Source of the DNA: Brevibacillus_D fluminis_A
GTDB taxonomy: Bacteria > Bacillota > Bacilli > Brevibacillales > Brevibacillaceae
DNA length: 64,000 nucleotides
Reading direction: 5' to 3'
NCBI RefSeq assembly: GCF_052072235.1
Contig: NZ_CM125436.1
Location: 62,001 to 126,000 of the forward strand
The notes under the pieces were generated by a model that ran no database searches, had not been told where the DNA came from, and saw only the letters and a program-made list of their open reading frames with translations. Positions 32,783 to 42,397 of the stretch are shown piece by piece. Position 1 is the stretch's first letter. Every line of letters begins with the position of its first letter. The translations under genes and the position numbers were made by a program.

Positions 32783-35257
32783 ATGATGGCAAGCAAAAAC
32801 CAAGTAATCTCCGCAACGCAATTCAGTTGGAATCAAAATCAAGTAGCGAGCAAATGGTCCCAATTGGGAGACGGGCTGGCCGCCACCGCACAAAAATGGC
32901 ATCTGCTCCCGTTGATGATGGGCTTCCTTTTGGGAAGAGCGTTAATCCTCGATGAAATCTCCCCGTTTATCGTCCCCTATTTTATGGTGATGTTTTTTTT
33001 GAAACGAGACAGCTTGTTCGTGAGTACGATCGCGCTTTTGGCAGGGGCTTTTACGCATTCGGTCCCTTTGGGGCTGGAATCGATTTTAAGCATCGTGATC
33101 GCTTATATGGCGTGCAGAGTGGCGGGGAAGTTCCGACGAAAGGATTTCTCCCGATTACCCCTAATCGTCTTGGTATCGCTATTCGTGAGCCACCTGTTGT
33201 TCGATGTCGTGACGGGCCAGGTGACCACGTACAATCTGGTGATGATCGGTGTAGAGGGAGTCCTCTCCTTTGTACTCACCTTGATCTTCATACAGTCGCT
33301 CTCCATCATTCACCTGTCCAAGCCGTATGAGCCTCTGAAAAATGAGGAAATCGTCTGCCTGGTCATATTGCTGGCTTCCTTGATGACCGGCACCGTGGAC
33401 TGGACGATTCGCGGCGTATCGATGGAGCATGTGCTCTCCCGCTATTTGCTCTTGTTGTTCGCATTCGCAGGAGGCGGCACGATCGGCGCGGCTGTTGGCG
33501 TGGTTACCGGTTTGATTCTGAGCTTGGCCAACGTCAATGCACTGCAGCAAATCAATTTGCTGGCCTTCGCCGGGCTTTTGGCAGGCTTGCTTCGGGAAGG
33601 CGGGAAAGTCGGCGTTTCTACCGGTCTGTTGATCGGCGCTTCGATCTTGGCGATATACGGCGGAGCGGAGGACATGCTGTATATTTCCTTGGTGGAAAGC
33701 AGCTTGGCAATCCTTTTGTTTGTTCTCACACCGGCGGTTATCTGGAAAAAAATCGCCCGCTTCATTCCTGGAACGCCCGAGAACCTGCAGTCTCATCAGG
33801 ATTACATGAGGCGGATACGTGATGTGACGGCTGGCAAGATTCAAAAGTTTTCCGATTTATTTACGCAATTATCCCGCAGTTTTGCGCAGACGGCAGCAAC
33901 GAGCGAGCTGAAAGAAAAACAGATCGATGATTTCATCAGCAGGGTAAGCGGGTTTTCATGCCAGCGCTGCTGGAAGAAGGAGCAGTGCTGGGAGCGCGAA
34001 ACCAAATCGACGTATGATTCGATGAAGTCGCTGGCGGAGACCGTCTACGAGTTCGGCACGCTGCAAGGGCAGGCGGTTCCTCGCGATTGGGAACGCAAAT
34101 GCGTCAAGTCGGACAAAATGATCGAGCTGATGGAACAGGAATATGAGCGAAACCATGCGTATGACCAGCTGAAAAAGCAGGTGCTGGAGAGCCGCATGCT
34201 TGTTGCGGATCAGCTTTCCGGCGTATCGCGGGTGATGAGCGATTTCGCCAAGGAGATCCAGCGCGAAGGGCTGGAGCTGAGTTTGCAGGAAAAGCAGGTA
34301 TCCCATGCGTTGGAGGGGCTGGGCCTCTCCGTGCGAAGGGTTGACATACACAGTTTGGATGAAGGCAATGTGGACATCGAGATCAGTCAGCCTACATGCT
34401 ATGGAAGAGATGAGTGCGCCAAAATCGTGGCCCCCATGCTCTCGGAAATTTTAGGCGAAAACATTGTAGTGAAGGATCGTCAGTGTGAGGCGTTCAAGGA
34501 TGGCCACTGCAAAATGTGCTTAACCTCTGCCCGCACGTATGAAATCGAAATCGGAGTAGCAGGGGCGGCGAAGGATGGGAAATTGTTGTCTGGCGATAGT
34601 TTCAAAACGATGGATCTCGGCAATGGCAGGATGGCTTTGGCGATTAGCGACGGTATGGGCAATGGCGAGCGTGCGTTTATGGAAAGTCAGTCAGCATTGG
34701 ATATGTTGCAGCAGCTGCTCAAGGCAGGCATCGATGAAAAGCTCTCCATCAAGACGGTTAACTCCGTATTGGCCTTGCGCTCCACCGAGGAGATGTTTGC
34801 GACAGTCGATCTGGCGTTGATCGATTTGAAGTCGGCGCATACGAGATTTGTCAAAATCGGCTCCACGCCTAGCTTCATCAAGCGCGGGTCGGATGTGATT
34901 TCGGTGACGGCCAACAATTTGCCTGCCGGCATTCTCGAGGAGATCGAGGTGGACGTGGTCTCGCGCACGTTAAAGCCGGGCGATCTTTTGGTGATGATGT
35001 CGGACGGGATTTATGAGGCGCCGCGCCATATTGAAAACAGGCAGCTGTGGATGAAGCGGATTATTTCCGAGTTGGCTACGAATGACCCCCAGGAGGTGGC
35101 AGATTTATTGTTGGAGCGGGTGATTCGCCAGCACTCCGGCAACATCGTTGATGATATGACCGTGCTTGTCGCCAGAGTGGACCGCTTTGTGCCGCAATGG
35201 TCGGCGATCCATGTGCAGGGAATGGAACGGATCGAACGGCCGCGAGTCGTAAGTTAA
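32783..35257 (+). CDS. spoIIE: Stage II sporulation protein E, PP2C phosphatase
   Basis: An 824-aa membrane phosphatase that dephosphorylates SpoIIAA-P and so activates sigma-F; it also interacts with FtsZ at the polar septum. About ten membrane helices fill residues 45-330, a linker follows with the Cys cluster CQRCWKKEQCW, and a C-terminal PP2C domain carries the metal aspartates in ISDGMGNGERA, MMSDGIYEAP and VDDMTVLVARV. The start is one of two adjacent ATGs (32783, 32786) after GGTGG. Length matches B. subtilis (827 aa). Confidence 0.96.
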   Translation: MMASKNQVISATQFSWNQNQVASKWSQLGDGLAATAQKWHLLPLMMGFLLGRALILDEISPFIVPYFMVMFFLKRDSLFVSTIALLAGAFTHSVPLGLESILSIVIAYMACRVAGKFRRKDFSRLPLIVLVSLFVSHLLFDVVTGQVTTYNLVMIGVEGVLSFVLTLIFIQSLSIIHLSKPYEPLKNEEIVCLVILLASLMTGTVDWTIRGVSMEHVLSRYLLLLFAFAGGGTIGAAVGVVTGLILSLANVNALQQINLLAFAGLLAGLLREGGKVGVSTGLLIGASILAIYGGAEDMLYISLVESSLAILLFVLTPAVIWKKIARFIPGTPENLQSHQDYMRRIRDVTAGKIQKFSDLFTQLSRSFAQTAATSELKEKQIDDFISRVSGFSCQRCWKKEQCWERETKSTYDSMKSLAETVYEFGTLQGQAVPRDWERKCVKSDKMIELMEQEYERNHAYDQLKKQVLESRMLVADQLSGVSRVMSDFAKEIQREGLELSLQEKQVSHALEGLGLSVRRVDIHSLDEGNVDIEISQPTCYGRDECAKIVAPMLSEILGENIVVKDRQCEAFKDGHCKMCLTSARTYEIEIGVAGAAKDGKLLSGDSFKTMDLGNGRMALAISDGMGNGERAFMESQSALDMLQQLLKAGIDEKLSIKTVNSVLALRSTEEMFATVDLALIDLKSAHTRFVKIGSTPSFIKRGSDVISVTANNLPAGILEEIEVDVVSRTLKPGDLLVMMSDGIYEAPRHIENRQLWMKRIISELATNDPQEVADLLLERVIRQHSGNIVDDMTVLVARVDRFVPQWSAIHVQGMERIERPRVVS

Positions 35258-35351
35258 AGGAGGAGCGAAATCGCAAGTATGAACGCACGTCCCCCCGTCG
35301 ATACTGATAGAAAAGTAACGGATTTCAGAATAAAGCGGGGAGGCTGTATTT

Positions 35352-36125
35352 ATGAAACGATTAGGGAGTTTACGTCAAATTCTGGTTGTCACCGATGGGT
35401 GCTCCAATTCCGGGATCAGTCCGGTGGCAGCAGCCGCGATGGCGCGCGAGCAAGGAATTACCGTCAACGTGATCGGGGTGGTGGAGCGAGAAGAGATGGG
35501 AGCTTCCGGTGAGAAGGAAGTTCGCGAAATCGCACAGGCGGGAGGTGGCTTAAGCGATATCGTCTATCCGACGCAATTGGCCCAAACGGTGCAGATGCTG
35601 ACGCGCAAGGCGATGACGAGGACGATTCATCAAGTCGTCAATCAGGAACTCAAGGCGATTCTTGGAGAAGTGCCGCTGGATGATTTGGCTCCGGAAAAAC
35701 GGATGCAGGTGGCAGGGATGGTGGACGATCTGGGTGAGGAAAGCAATTTGGAGGTCGTTATGCTCGTCGACAGCTCCGGAAGCATGAAACCGAAATTGCC
35801 GTCAGTCCAGCTGGCGATTCATGATTTTAGCATCAGCCTGCGTTCGCGTCACGGATCGAGCAAAATGGCGGTGTGCACATTTCCTGGGAAACATTCGCAT
35901 ATGGAGGTGCGGATTCCATGGACGGACCAAATTGATCAAGCGCACCAGCTGACGACCGGACTGGTCATGAGCGGCATTACGCCGACGGGGCCGGCGATCA
36001 TCGAAGCGATGGCATTGTTTGAACAGAACAAGCAATCTGCCGGAGGAACGGATTGGCAGCAAGCAGAGCCAAGGCGCAGAGCGCAAAACGACAACGATGG
36101 GTATCTGCAAGATCATGTATTCTAA
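35352..36125 (+). CDS. yabS: VWA-domain protein YabS
   Basis: A 257-aa protein with a von Willebrand A domain in the C-terminal half. VMLVDSSGSM (about residues 136-145) is the MIDAS motif DxSxS and GITPTGP supplies the later threonine. The N-terminal half starts LRQILVVTDGCSNSG, also VWA-like. B. subtilis yabS lies in the same place, next to the kinase yabT; function unknown. GGGAGG precedes the ATG at 35352. Confidence 0.85.
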   Translation: MKRLGSLRQILVVTDGCSNSGISPVAAAAMAREQGITVNVIGVVEREEMGASGEKEVREIAQAGGGLSDIVYPTQLAQTVQMLTRKAMTRTIHQVVNQELKAILGEVPLDDLAPEKRMQVAGMVDDLGEESNLEVVMLVDSSGSMKPKLPSVQLAIHDFSISLRSRHGSSKMAVCTFPGKHSHMEVRIPWTDQIDQAHQLTTGLVMSGITPTGPAIIEAMALFEQNKQSAGGTDWQQAEPRRRAQNDNDGYLQDHVF

Positions 36126-37026
36126 CCTCAACATCCCGGCACTGCCGCACCAGTTCAGCGGAAAATGGAATCGTCGCGTCTACCGGGTGCTTCATGAAAT
36201 CGGGAAAGGAGCGAACGGAGTCGTTTACCAGGTCATACATGAAGGGAAGGTGCAAGCGCTTAAGATCGGAGTGGACCCGATGGATTTGCTGATGGAGGTG
36301 AATATGCTCAAGAGCGTCCGGCAACGGCCCGGCCAACAGGTAGGCCCGGCCTTGTGCGACGTGGATGATGTGGTCATCAACAATCGGACGTATACCTTTT
36401 ACAGCATGGAATACTTGGCTGGCGAACGGCTGGATTTGTATATCGAACGCGTAGGAAGGGATTGGACCCCTGTCGCGATGGTCCAATTGCTTTCGCGACT
36501 GGAGGTGTTGCATGCACAAGGCTGGATTTTCGGGGATTTGAAGCCGGAAAATACAATCATGGCACGGCCGGAAAAGTCACTGCGGCTGATTGATTTCGGC
36601 GGAGTCACCAAAATCGGGAATGCCGTGCGCCAGTTTACAGAGGATTATGATCGGGCTGCCTGGTATGCAGGTGATCGACGAGCAGACGTAGGCTACGATT
36701 TGTTTGCGGCAGCGATGGTGATGATACGTCTGCTTTTGCCGGCAGAAGAATGGAGGAGAATTAAGAAGGGGACACGCCATGTCCATACGCTCTGTGATAT
36801 AATACAAGAAAATCTGCTACTCAAACCGTATCGGTACATTTTGGTTCGAGCGCTGAACGGTAAATACACCCGCGCGGAAACAATGAAGCAGGATCTCATG
36901 GATTCATTTGTCCGCATGCAGGGAACCAAATTGCGTAAAAAAAGCAAGGCAGGCAGATGGCTTGGCAGTGCAGCGATCGTAATGATGCTCCTGGCAGCCG
37001 GATTTTTGTACTTTCAGAGAATGTAG
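36097..37026 (+). CDS. yabT: Ser/Thr protein kinase-like membrane protein YabT
   Basis: A Hanks-type kinase domain followed by one C-terminal membrane helix (SAAIVMMLLAAGFLYF). IGKGANGVVYQV is the glycine loop, QALKIG the VAIK-like lysine, GDLKPENT the catalytic loop and LIDFGG the DFG motif. YabT of B. subtilis is a forespore DNA-activated kinase at the septum. The start is uncertain: ATG 36097 (309 aa) or ATG 36115, neither with a strong ribosome site, both overlapping the end of yabS. B. subtilis YabT is 338 aa. Confidence 0.85.
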   Translation: MGICKIMYSNLNIPALPHQFSGKWNRRVYRVLHEIGKGANGVVYQVIHEGKVQALKIGVDPMDLLMEVNMLKSVRQRPGQQVGPALCDVDDVVINNRTYTFYSMEYLAGERLDLYIERVGRDWTPVAMVQLLSRLEVLHAQGWIFGDLKPENTIMARPEKSLRLIDFGGVTKIGNAVRQFTEDYDRAAWYAGDRRADVGYDLFAAAMVMIRLLLPAEEWRRIKKGTRHVHTLCDIIQENLLLKPYRYILVRALNGKYTRAETMKQDLMDSFVRMQGTKLRKKSKAGRWLGSAAIVMMLLAAGFLYFQRM

Positions 37027-37118
37027 GATGAAAGGATAAGAAAAGCTGCCACATTCGCAATTTGGCCTCGCGAGAAGCTTAGTTTTTCGAATATGTTGCG
37101 CGGATGTGAGGGATTGAT

Positions 37119-37874
37119 ATGGCGATCACAGATGATCTCGTAATGGACACGTGCCTGTTGGCCGGGGAAACGATGCTGAAAAACGGGGGTGAAACCTATC
37201 GGGCGGAAGAAACGATGGCGTTGATCGCCAGAGCGGCCGGTATGGAAAGCGTAAACAGTTCGGTTACTCCGACGAGCATTATCCTCTCGTACCGTTGTGG
37301 GGACAGGGATCATACCCGGATGATTCGCATTTATGACCGGACATTTGACTTGAACAAGGTAACCTTGATCAACGAGGTTTCCCGACAATATGTCTCGGGT
37401 AAAATAACATTACTTCAATCATACCAGCGGCTGCGCGAAATTGACCAAAAGCGGCCGCTTTATCCCGTTTGGCTCCAACACACGGCGGCTGGCTTAGCCA
37501 GCGGCTCTTTTGCCATTTTGATCGGCGGCGATTTATACGATTTCATTCCGACGGCCATCGCAGGGACGTTGGTGAACATCGGAGCTACGCTGATCCCGTC
37601 TTTTTTGCAGGTTAAATTTTTCGCGGAATTTTTAGCCGGGTTCATCGGCGGTTTATTCGTGCTGCTCAGTTATGTGCTGTTCCCCTCGCTGCACTTCAAT
37701 TCCATGATCATTTCCGCCATGCTGCCGCTATTTCCCGGCGTCGCCGTAACCAATTCCTTGCGCGATCTGATGGCGGGGGATTTGATGGCCGGGATGGCCA
37801 GAGGCGTGGAGGCGATGCTTACCGCACTTTCGGTGGCGGTGGCGACTGTTATCATTATTTCATTTTTGAGGTGA
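37119..37874 (+). CDS. Threonine/serine exporter-type membrane protein, N-terminal half (ThrE/YjjP family)
   Basis: A 251-aa protein with a soluble N-terminal part containing LLKNGGETYRAEETM-type sequence (GETMLKNGGETYRAEETM) and five hydrophobic segments after residue 125. It corresponds to the N-terminal half of ThrE and to YjjP, recently linked to dicarboxylate/amino acid export. The next gene is the matching C-terminal half. Substrate is inferred from the family only. ATG follows GGATGTGAGGG. Confidence 0.85.
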   Translation: MAITDDLVMDTCLLAGETMLKNGGETYRAEETMALIARAAGMESVNSSVTPTSIILSYRCGDRDHTRMIRIYDRTFDLNKVTLINEVSRQYVSGKITLLQSYQRLREIDQKRPLYPVWLQHTAAGLASGSFAILIGGDLYDFIPTAIAGTLVNIGATLIPSFLQVKFFAEFLAGFIGGLFVLLSYVLFPSLHFNSMIISAMLPLFPGVAVTNSLRDLMAGDLMAGMARGVEAMLTALSVAVATVIIISFLR

Positions 37875-37878
37875 TACG

Positions 37879-38340
37879 ATGCCGTGGTGGCAAGGGTTAA
37901 GTTTTAGTTTGATGTCGACGGTAGCGTATTGCATTTTGTTTAATGTGCCGATTCGCACCTTGTTTGCGGGGGGCATGGTGGGGATGACCGGATGGGTCGT
38001 GTTCCAGGTGATGACGGTGAACGGCGCTTCGCTCACGCTGGCCACGTTTGGCGCGGCGACGACAGTCTCTTTGTTGAGCCAGTTCCTTTCGATCTTTTTG
38101 CGCGTGCCATCGACCAATTTCAGCGTCTCCGGCATCATTCCGCTCGTTCCCGGCTCCAAAGCCTACAAGGCGATGCTGGCGTTCGTAAACGGCGAAAACC
38201 TCGACGGCGTGACATTGGTCACGTTGACCGCATTCGCGGCGGGAGCGATCGCTGCTGGCCTGATTCTTGGCATCTCCATTTTCTCGGTTTGGAAAGGAAT
38301 CGTGACCCGCTATGCTGCGAAGCGTGCAAAAGCAACTTGA
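37879..38340 (+). CDS. Threonine/serine exporter-type membrane protein, C-terminal half (YjjB family)
   Basis: A 153-aa membrane protein with four to five helices (WQGLSFSLMSTVAYCILF, then FAGGMVGMTGWVVFQVM) and the conserved LVPGSKAYKAML. It is the ThrE_2/YjjB partner of the preceding gene, 4 bp away, so the two probably form one transporter. Its 3' end overlaps tilS by 29 bases. Confidence 0.85.
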   Translation: MPWWQGLSFSLMSTVAYCILFNVPIRTLFAGGMVGMTGWVVFQVMTVNGASLTLATFGAATTVSLLSQFLSIFLRVPSTNFSVSGIIPLVPGSKAYKAMLAFVNGENLDGVTLVTLTAFAAGAIAAGLILGISIFSVWKGIVTRYAAKRAKAT

Positions 38341-39742
38341 GACGGAACAGTTGCTCGCCCCCGGGGAAACGATTGTCATCGGCGTCTCCGGCGGCGTCGA
38401 TTCCATGGTGCTCCTGCATCTGCTGCACTCTCTCAATGTGATGCATCAGTACGGCTGGAAGCTGCATGCTGTCCATCTGAACCATTGCTTTCGAGGAGAG
38501 GAAGCCAGACAGGATGCCGCCTATGTAAAAAGCTTCTGTGAGGAGCTTTCGATCGATGTCCATCTGTTTGAAAAGGACGTTCCCGCCTACATGGAAGAGA
38601 CGGGGCTGGGCGCACAAGAGGCAAGCCGCAATTTGCGCTACGAGCTTTACCAACAAGTTGCCCGTAACGTACAGGCGACAAAGGTGGCGGTCGCCCACCA
38701 TGCTGACGACCAGGTGGAAACGATTTTGTACCGGATGCTGCGGGGGACGAGCGCAAGCGGATTTTCCGGCATGCCGATGCGCAGGCGGCTCTTCGACGAT
38801 GTCGAGCTGATTCGACCGCTTTTGCCGTTCTATAAGGAGCAGCTTATTTCATACAGTAATCAGGTGGGACTCGTTCCGCGCGAGGACAGCAGCAACCGCT
38901 CGCGCAAATATCAGCGCAACAGGCTGCGTCTCGATGTCCTGCCGATGTTTGATTCGATCAATCCGCGGTATCGCGAACATATTTTGCAATTGGCGTATAC
39001 GATCCGCCAAGAAGATACATATCTAATGGAGAAAAGCAGAGAGGCGCTTGCGCAGGTGGCGGAAACATGGGAGCCCGATCGAATTGTCGTCTCCCTTAAC
39101 AAGTTTCAAAGTTGTGACCTTGCTTTACAAAGGAGAATGATTACACTAATATTAAGTTATCTGTCAAGTAGAATAGAGTGGTCTTCGCAGCATGTGGAGG
39201 CCGTTTTACGTGTTGGTACGGGGGAAAACCCTTCAGCCGTGTATTATTTGCCGAACAAGCTCGCTGTCAAGCGGGTGTACAATCAATTGCATTTTAGCGA
39301 AGGCAGCCTTCTTTTGGAGCAGCATACAGGTCCATTCCGATACGATTTGGATAAGCCTGGTGTGACTTTTATCAAAGAAAGCGGCCTGGAGTTCCGACTG
39401 TCGATACAGAGCTCGATCGAGCCATTGCCCCGTCCGGGAAAATGCACAGCCCTGTTCGATTTGGACCGTTTACCGGGAGCACTTGCCGTGCGCAATCGGC
39501 AAAATGGTGACCGAATTTCTTTATTAGGATCGGCCGGATCGACCAAACTAAAGGAAGCAATGATTGATGCAAAGGTTCCACGACATCTCCGCGATCGCTT
39601 GCCTGTTGTGGTGAGCGGCGACGAGATCATATGGGTTCCGGGCGTGCGCAGATCATCCGTTGCAGTTGTGGACGGGAACACGACACGCGTGTTGCAAGTG
39701 GAAGTAGAGTATGGAGAAGAGTGGCAGGAGGTTTTTGAATGA
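38312..39742 (+). CDS. tilS: tRNA(Ile)-lysidine synthase
   Basis: Converts C34 of the CAU-anticodon tRNA-Ile to lysidine; essential for reading AUA. 476 aa. The PP-loop IGVSGGVDSMVLLHLL is near residue 25, then VHLNHCFRGEEA and VAHHADDQVETILYRMLRG. The C-terminal TilS domain ends with the WVPGVRRS strand. ATG 38312 overlaps the preceding gene. The order tilS-hpt-ftsH is conserved in Firmicutes. Confidence 0.95.
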   Translation: MLRSVQKQLETEQLLAPGETIVIGVSGGVDSMVLLHLLHSLNVMHQYGWKLHAVHLNHCFRGEEARQDAAYVKSFCEELSIDVHLFEKDVPAYMEETGLGAQEASRNLRYELYQQVARNVQATKVAVAHHADDQVETILYRMLRGTSASGFSGMPMRRRLFDDVELIRPLLPFYKEQLISYSNQVGLVPREDSSNRSRKYQRNRLRLDVLPMFDSINPRYREHILQLAYTIRQEDTYLMEKSREALAQVAETWEPDRIVVSLNKFQSCDLALQRRMITLILSYLSSRIEWSSQHVEAVLRVGTGENPSAVYYLPNKLAVKRVYNQLHFSEGSLLLEQHTGPFRYDLDKPGVTFIKESGLEFRLSIQSSIEPLPRPGKCTALFDLDRLPGALAVRNRQNGDRISLLGSAGSTKLKEAMIDAKVPRHLRDRLPVVVSGDEIIWVPGVRRSSVAVVDGNTTRVLQVEVEYGEEWQEVFE

Positions 39743-40278
39743 ACGGCGACATCGAGAAAATTATGATCAGTGAGGAGCAGATCGCTGTCAAAGTGAAAGA
39801 GCTGGGCGGCATTCTGGCTGAGGAATATCGGGACAAAAATCCTTTGCTCATTTGCGTGCTGAAGGGAGCCATCATTTTTATGGCTGACTTGATCCGGCAA
39901 ATGGACATTCGCTGCGAGATGGATTTCATGGCGGTATCGAGCTATGGCAGCGGCACTGAAAGCTCCGGCATGGTGCGTATTCTAAAGGATTTGGACACGT
40001 CCGTACAAGATCGCCACGTCATTGTGGTGGAAGACATCATGGACAGCGGCCTTACTTTGAGTCGCCTGGTAGAGCTTCTGCGTCACCGCGAGGCAGCATC
40101 CGTAAAAGTGGTTACGCTCTTGAACAAACCGGACCGTCGCAAGGTGGATATCACCCCAGATTACAGCGGCTATGACATTCCGGATGAATTTGTCGTCGGT
40201 TATGGTTTGGATTATGCAGAGAACTATCGGAACTTGCCTTACATCGGCGTGCTGAAACCAGAGGTTTATGCCAAGTAG
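39739..40278 (+). CDS. hpt: Hypoxanthine phosphoribosyltransferase
   Basis: Salvages hypoxanthine and guanine with PRPP; 179 aa. VVEDIMDSGLTLSRL is the PRPP-binding loop, and LICVLKGAIIFMADL and the YGLDYAENYRNLPYIG C-terminus are typical. The start ATG overlaps the tilS stop (ATGA) and is preceded by GCAGGAGG. Confidence 0.95.
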   Translation: MNGDIEKIMISEEQIAVKVKELGGILAEEYRDKNPLLICVLKGAIIFMADLIRQMDIRCEMDFMAVSSYGSGTESSGMVRILKDLDTSVQDRHVIVVEDIMDSGLTLSRLVELLRHREAASVKVVTLLNKPDRRKVDITPDYSGYDIPDEFVVGYGLDYAENYRNLPYIGVLKPEVYAK

Positions 40279-40283
40279 TCAAG

Positions 40284-40313
40284 TTGTGAAGAACACACTG
40301 CATATGATAAAAT
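40284..40313 (+). promoter_or_regulatory. Predicted ftsH promoter
   Basis: TTGTGA (40284-40289), 18 bp, TAAAAT (40308-40313), ending 35 bp before the ftsH start. Confidence 0.55.
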
Positions 40314-40348
40314 ATGAAAAGTGTCTTTTTCGCGAGAGGAGGTAAGGA

Positions 40349-42253
40349 ATGAATCGCTTTTTCCGCAATACAGGCTTCTATCTACTCATTTTTCTTGTCA
40401 CGGTAGGGATTGTCAATTTCGTCCTCTCCGGAACCGACAAGACGATACAGCTCACGTATCAAGAATTTCGTTCACAGCTGATTAACGACAATGTTTCTGA
40501 AGTTGCATTACGCCCTGAAGGCGGTACATACCGAGTGGAAGGTAAGTTGAGTAAGGCGGAGGCAGGTAAAGAATCCTTTACCACCAACGTCCCGCTTTAT
40601 GAGACGGACATCGTGTCCATTCTAAATGCAAAAATTGATGATAAGAAAGTGAATAAGGTAGAGTTCAAACCGCAGGAAGGAAACAATATTTGGCTCACCT
40701 TCCTGACCTCGATCATTCCTTTCGTAATCATCTTCATTCTCTTCTTCTTTTTGTTGAACCAGGCGCAGGGTGGCGGAAGCCGTGTCATGAACTTCGGCAA
40801 AAGCCGTGCGAAGCTGTACAACGACGAGAAGAAACGGGTTACGTTTGACGACGTGGCGGGCGCTGATGAAGAGAAGCAGGAACTCGTGGAAGTCGTTGAA
40901 TTCTTGAAAGACCCTCGCAAATTCGCTGCGGTGGGCGCCCGTATTCCTAAGGGTGTTCTCTTGGTGGGTCCTCCGGGTACCGGTAAAACGCTTTTGGCGC
41001 GCGCTGTCGCTGGTGAAGCAGGCGTTCCGTTCTTCAGCATTTCCGGTTCGGATTTCGTAGAAATGTTCGTCGGGGTCGGGGCATCCCGCGTGCGCGATCT
41101 CTTTGAGAACGCAAAGAAAAACGCTCCGTGCATCATCTTCATCGACGAGATCGATGCGGTTGGTCGTCAACGCGGCGCCGGTTTGGGCGGCGGACACGAC
41201 GAGCGCGAACAGACGCTGAACCAGTTGCTGGTTGAGATGGACGGTTTCGGTGCCAACGAAGGAATCATCATGGTTGCCGCTACGAACCGCCCTGACATTC
41301 TTGACCCTGCGCTGCTGCGTCCAGGACGTTTTGACCGCCAGATCACGGTAGACCGTCCGGATGTAAAAGGACGCGAAGCCGTACTGAAAGTACATGCGCG
41401 CAACAAGCCGCTGGGCGATGACTTGGACATCGATGTCATTGCTCGCCGTACGCCAGGCTTTACCGGAGCTGATCTGGAAAACCTGCTGAACGAGGCGGCA
41501 CTGCTCACAGCTCGCAAAAACAAGAAAACCATCAACATGGAAGAGATCGACGAAGCCATCGACCGCGTCATCGCAGGTCCGGCGAAAAAATCCCGCGTGA
41601 TCACCGAGGATGAAAAACGTCTGGTCGCTTACCATGAAGCAGGACATACAATCGTTGGCTATCATTTGAAAAATGCCGATATGGTACATAAAGTAACGAT
41701 CATTCCTCGCGGCCAAGCAGGCGGATACACTGTAATGCTTCCAAAAGAAGACCGTTATTTTGCTACCAAGAACGATTTGCTGGATAAAATCGTCGGTCTG
41801 CTTGGCGGACGTGTTGCCGAGGAATTGGTTTTGGGAGACATCAGTACAGGTGCCCACAACGACTTCCAACGCGCTACCGGCATCGCCCGCGCGATGATTA
41901 CCGAATACGGGATGAGCCGTTTGGGTCCAATGCAATTCGGTGTACGACAAGGCCAAGTTTTCCTGGGCCGCGATATCGGTCATGAGCGGAACTACTCCGA
42001 ACAGATCGCATATGAGATCGACCAGGAAATGCAGCGTATCATTACCGAGCAGTATGATCGATGCAAAGAGCTGCTTACCAAGTATGGCGACCAGCTCGAA
42101 TTGATCGCTCAAACATTGCTCCGCGTGGAAACGCTCGATGCTGAACAGATTAGACAGCTGATCGAAAACGGCAAACTTGACAAAGAACCAACGGATAACA
42201 AAGACGTGGTTGTTCATATCCAGCCAAAAGCGGAAGAGAACAAGAACGAATGA
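40349..42253 (+). CDS. ftsH: ATP-dependent membrane zinc metalloprotease FtsH
   Basis: A 634-aa membrane protease. Two N-terminal helices (about residues 8-26 and 115-137) flank an extracytoplasmic domain. The AAA+ module has Walker A GPPGTGKT (207-214) and Walker B IIFIDEIDAVG, and an SRH region with two arginines in RPGRFDRQ. The zinc motif HEAGH is at 429-433, with the third ligand in AHNDFQRAT. AGAGGAGG precedes the ATG. Confidence 0.97.
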   Translation: MNRFFRNTGFYLLIFLVTVGIVNFVLSGTDKTIQLTYQEFRSQLINDNVSEVALRPEGGTYRVEGKLSKAEAGKESFTTNVPLYETDIVSILNAKIDDKKVNKVEFKPQEGNNIWLTFLTSIIPFVIIFILFFFLLNQAQGGGSRVMNFGKSRAKLYNDEKKRVTFDDVAGADEEKQELVEVVEFLKDPRKFAAVGARIPKGVLLVGPPGTGKTLLARAVAGEAGVPFFSISGSDFVEMFVGVGASRVRDLFENAKKNAPCIIFIDEIDAVGRQRGAGLGGGHDEREQTLNQLLVEMDGFGANEGIIMVAATNRPDILDPALLRPGRFDRQITVDRPDVKGREAVLKVHARNKPLGDDLDIDVIARRTPGFTGADLENLLNEAALLTARKNKKTINMEEIDEAIDRVIAGPAKKSRVITEDEKRLVAYHEAGHTIVGYHLKNADMVHKVTIIPRGQAGGYTVMLPKEDRYFATKNDLLDKIVGLLGGRVAEELVLGDISTGAHNDFQRATGIARAMITEYGMSRLGPMQFGVRQGQVFLGRDIGHERNYSEQIAYEIDQEMQRIITEQYDRCKELLTKYGDQLELIAQTLLRVETLDAEQIRQLIENGKLDKEPTDNKDVVVHIQPKAEENKNE

Positions 42254-42269
42254 TAAGAGGCAAGCAAAA

Positions 42270-42295
42270 AGGAGTGCAAATGCGCTCCTTTTTTG
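42270..42295 (+). terminator. Terminator after ftsH
   Basis: GGAGTGC and GCGCTCC pair (with one G-T) around AAAT and end in a T run. Confidence 0.85.
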
Positions 42296-42397
42296 TTCCT
42301 ATGTGAAAAACAGTTTGGAACGTCCAAGTTTTTGCCGAATCGCTCCAAAGCGCTCGTTTTTCTGTATAATAGGCATCATAACGAGAGGAGGATCAGG

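Noticed and set aside
40622..42217. A 531-codon open reading frame on the minus strand inside ftsH
   Set aside because: Antisense shadow of ftsH with no recognisable domain and no start signal.
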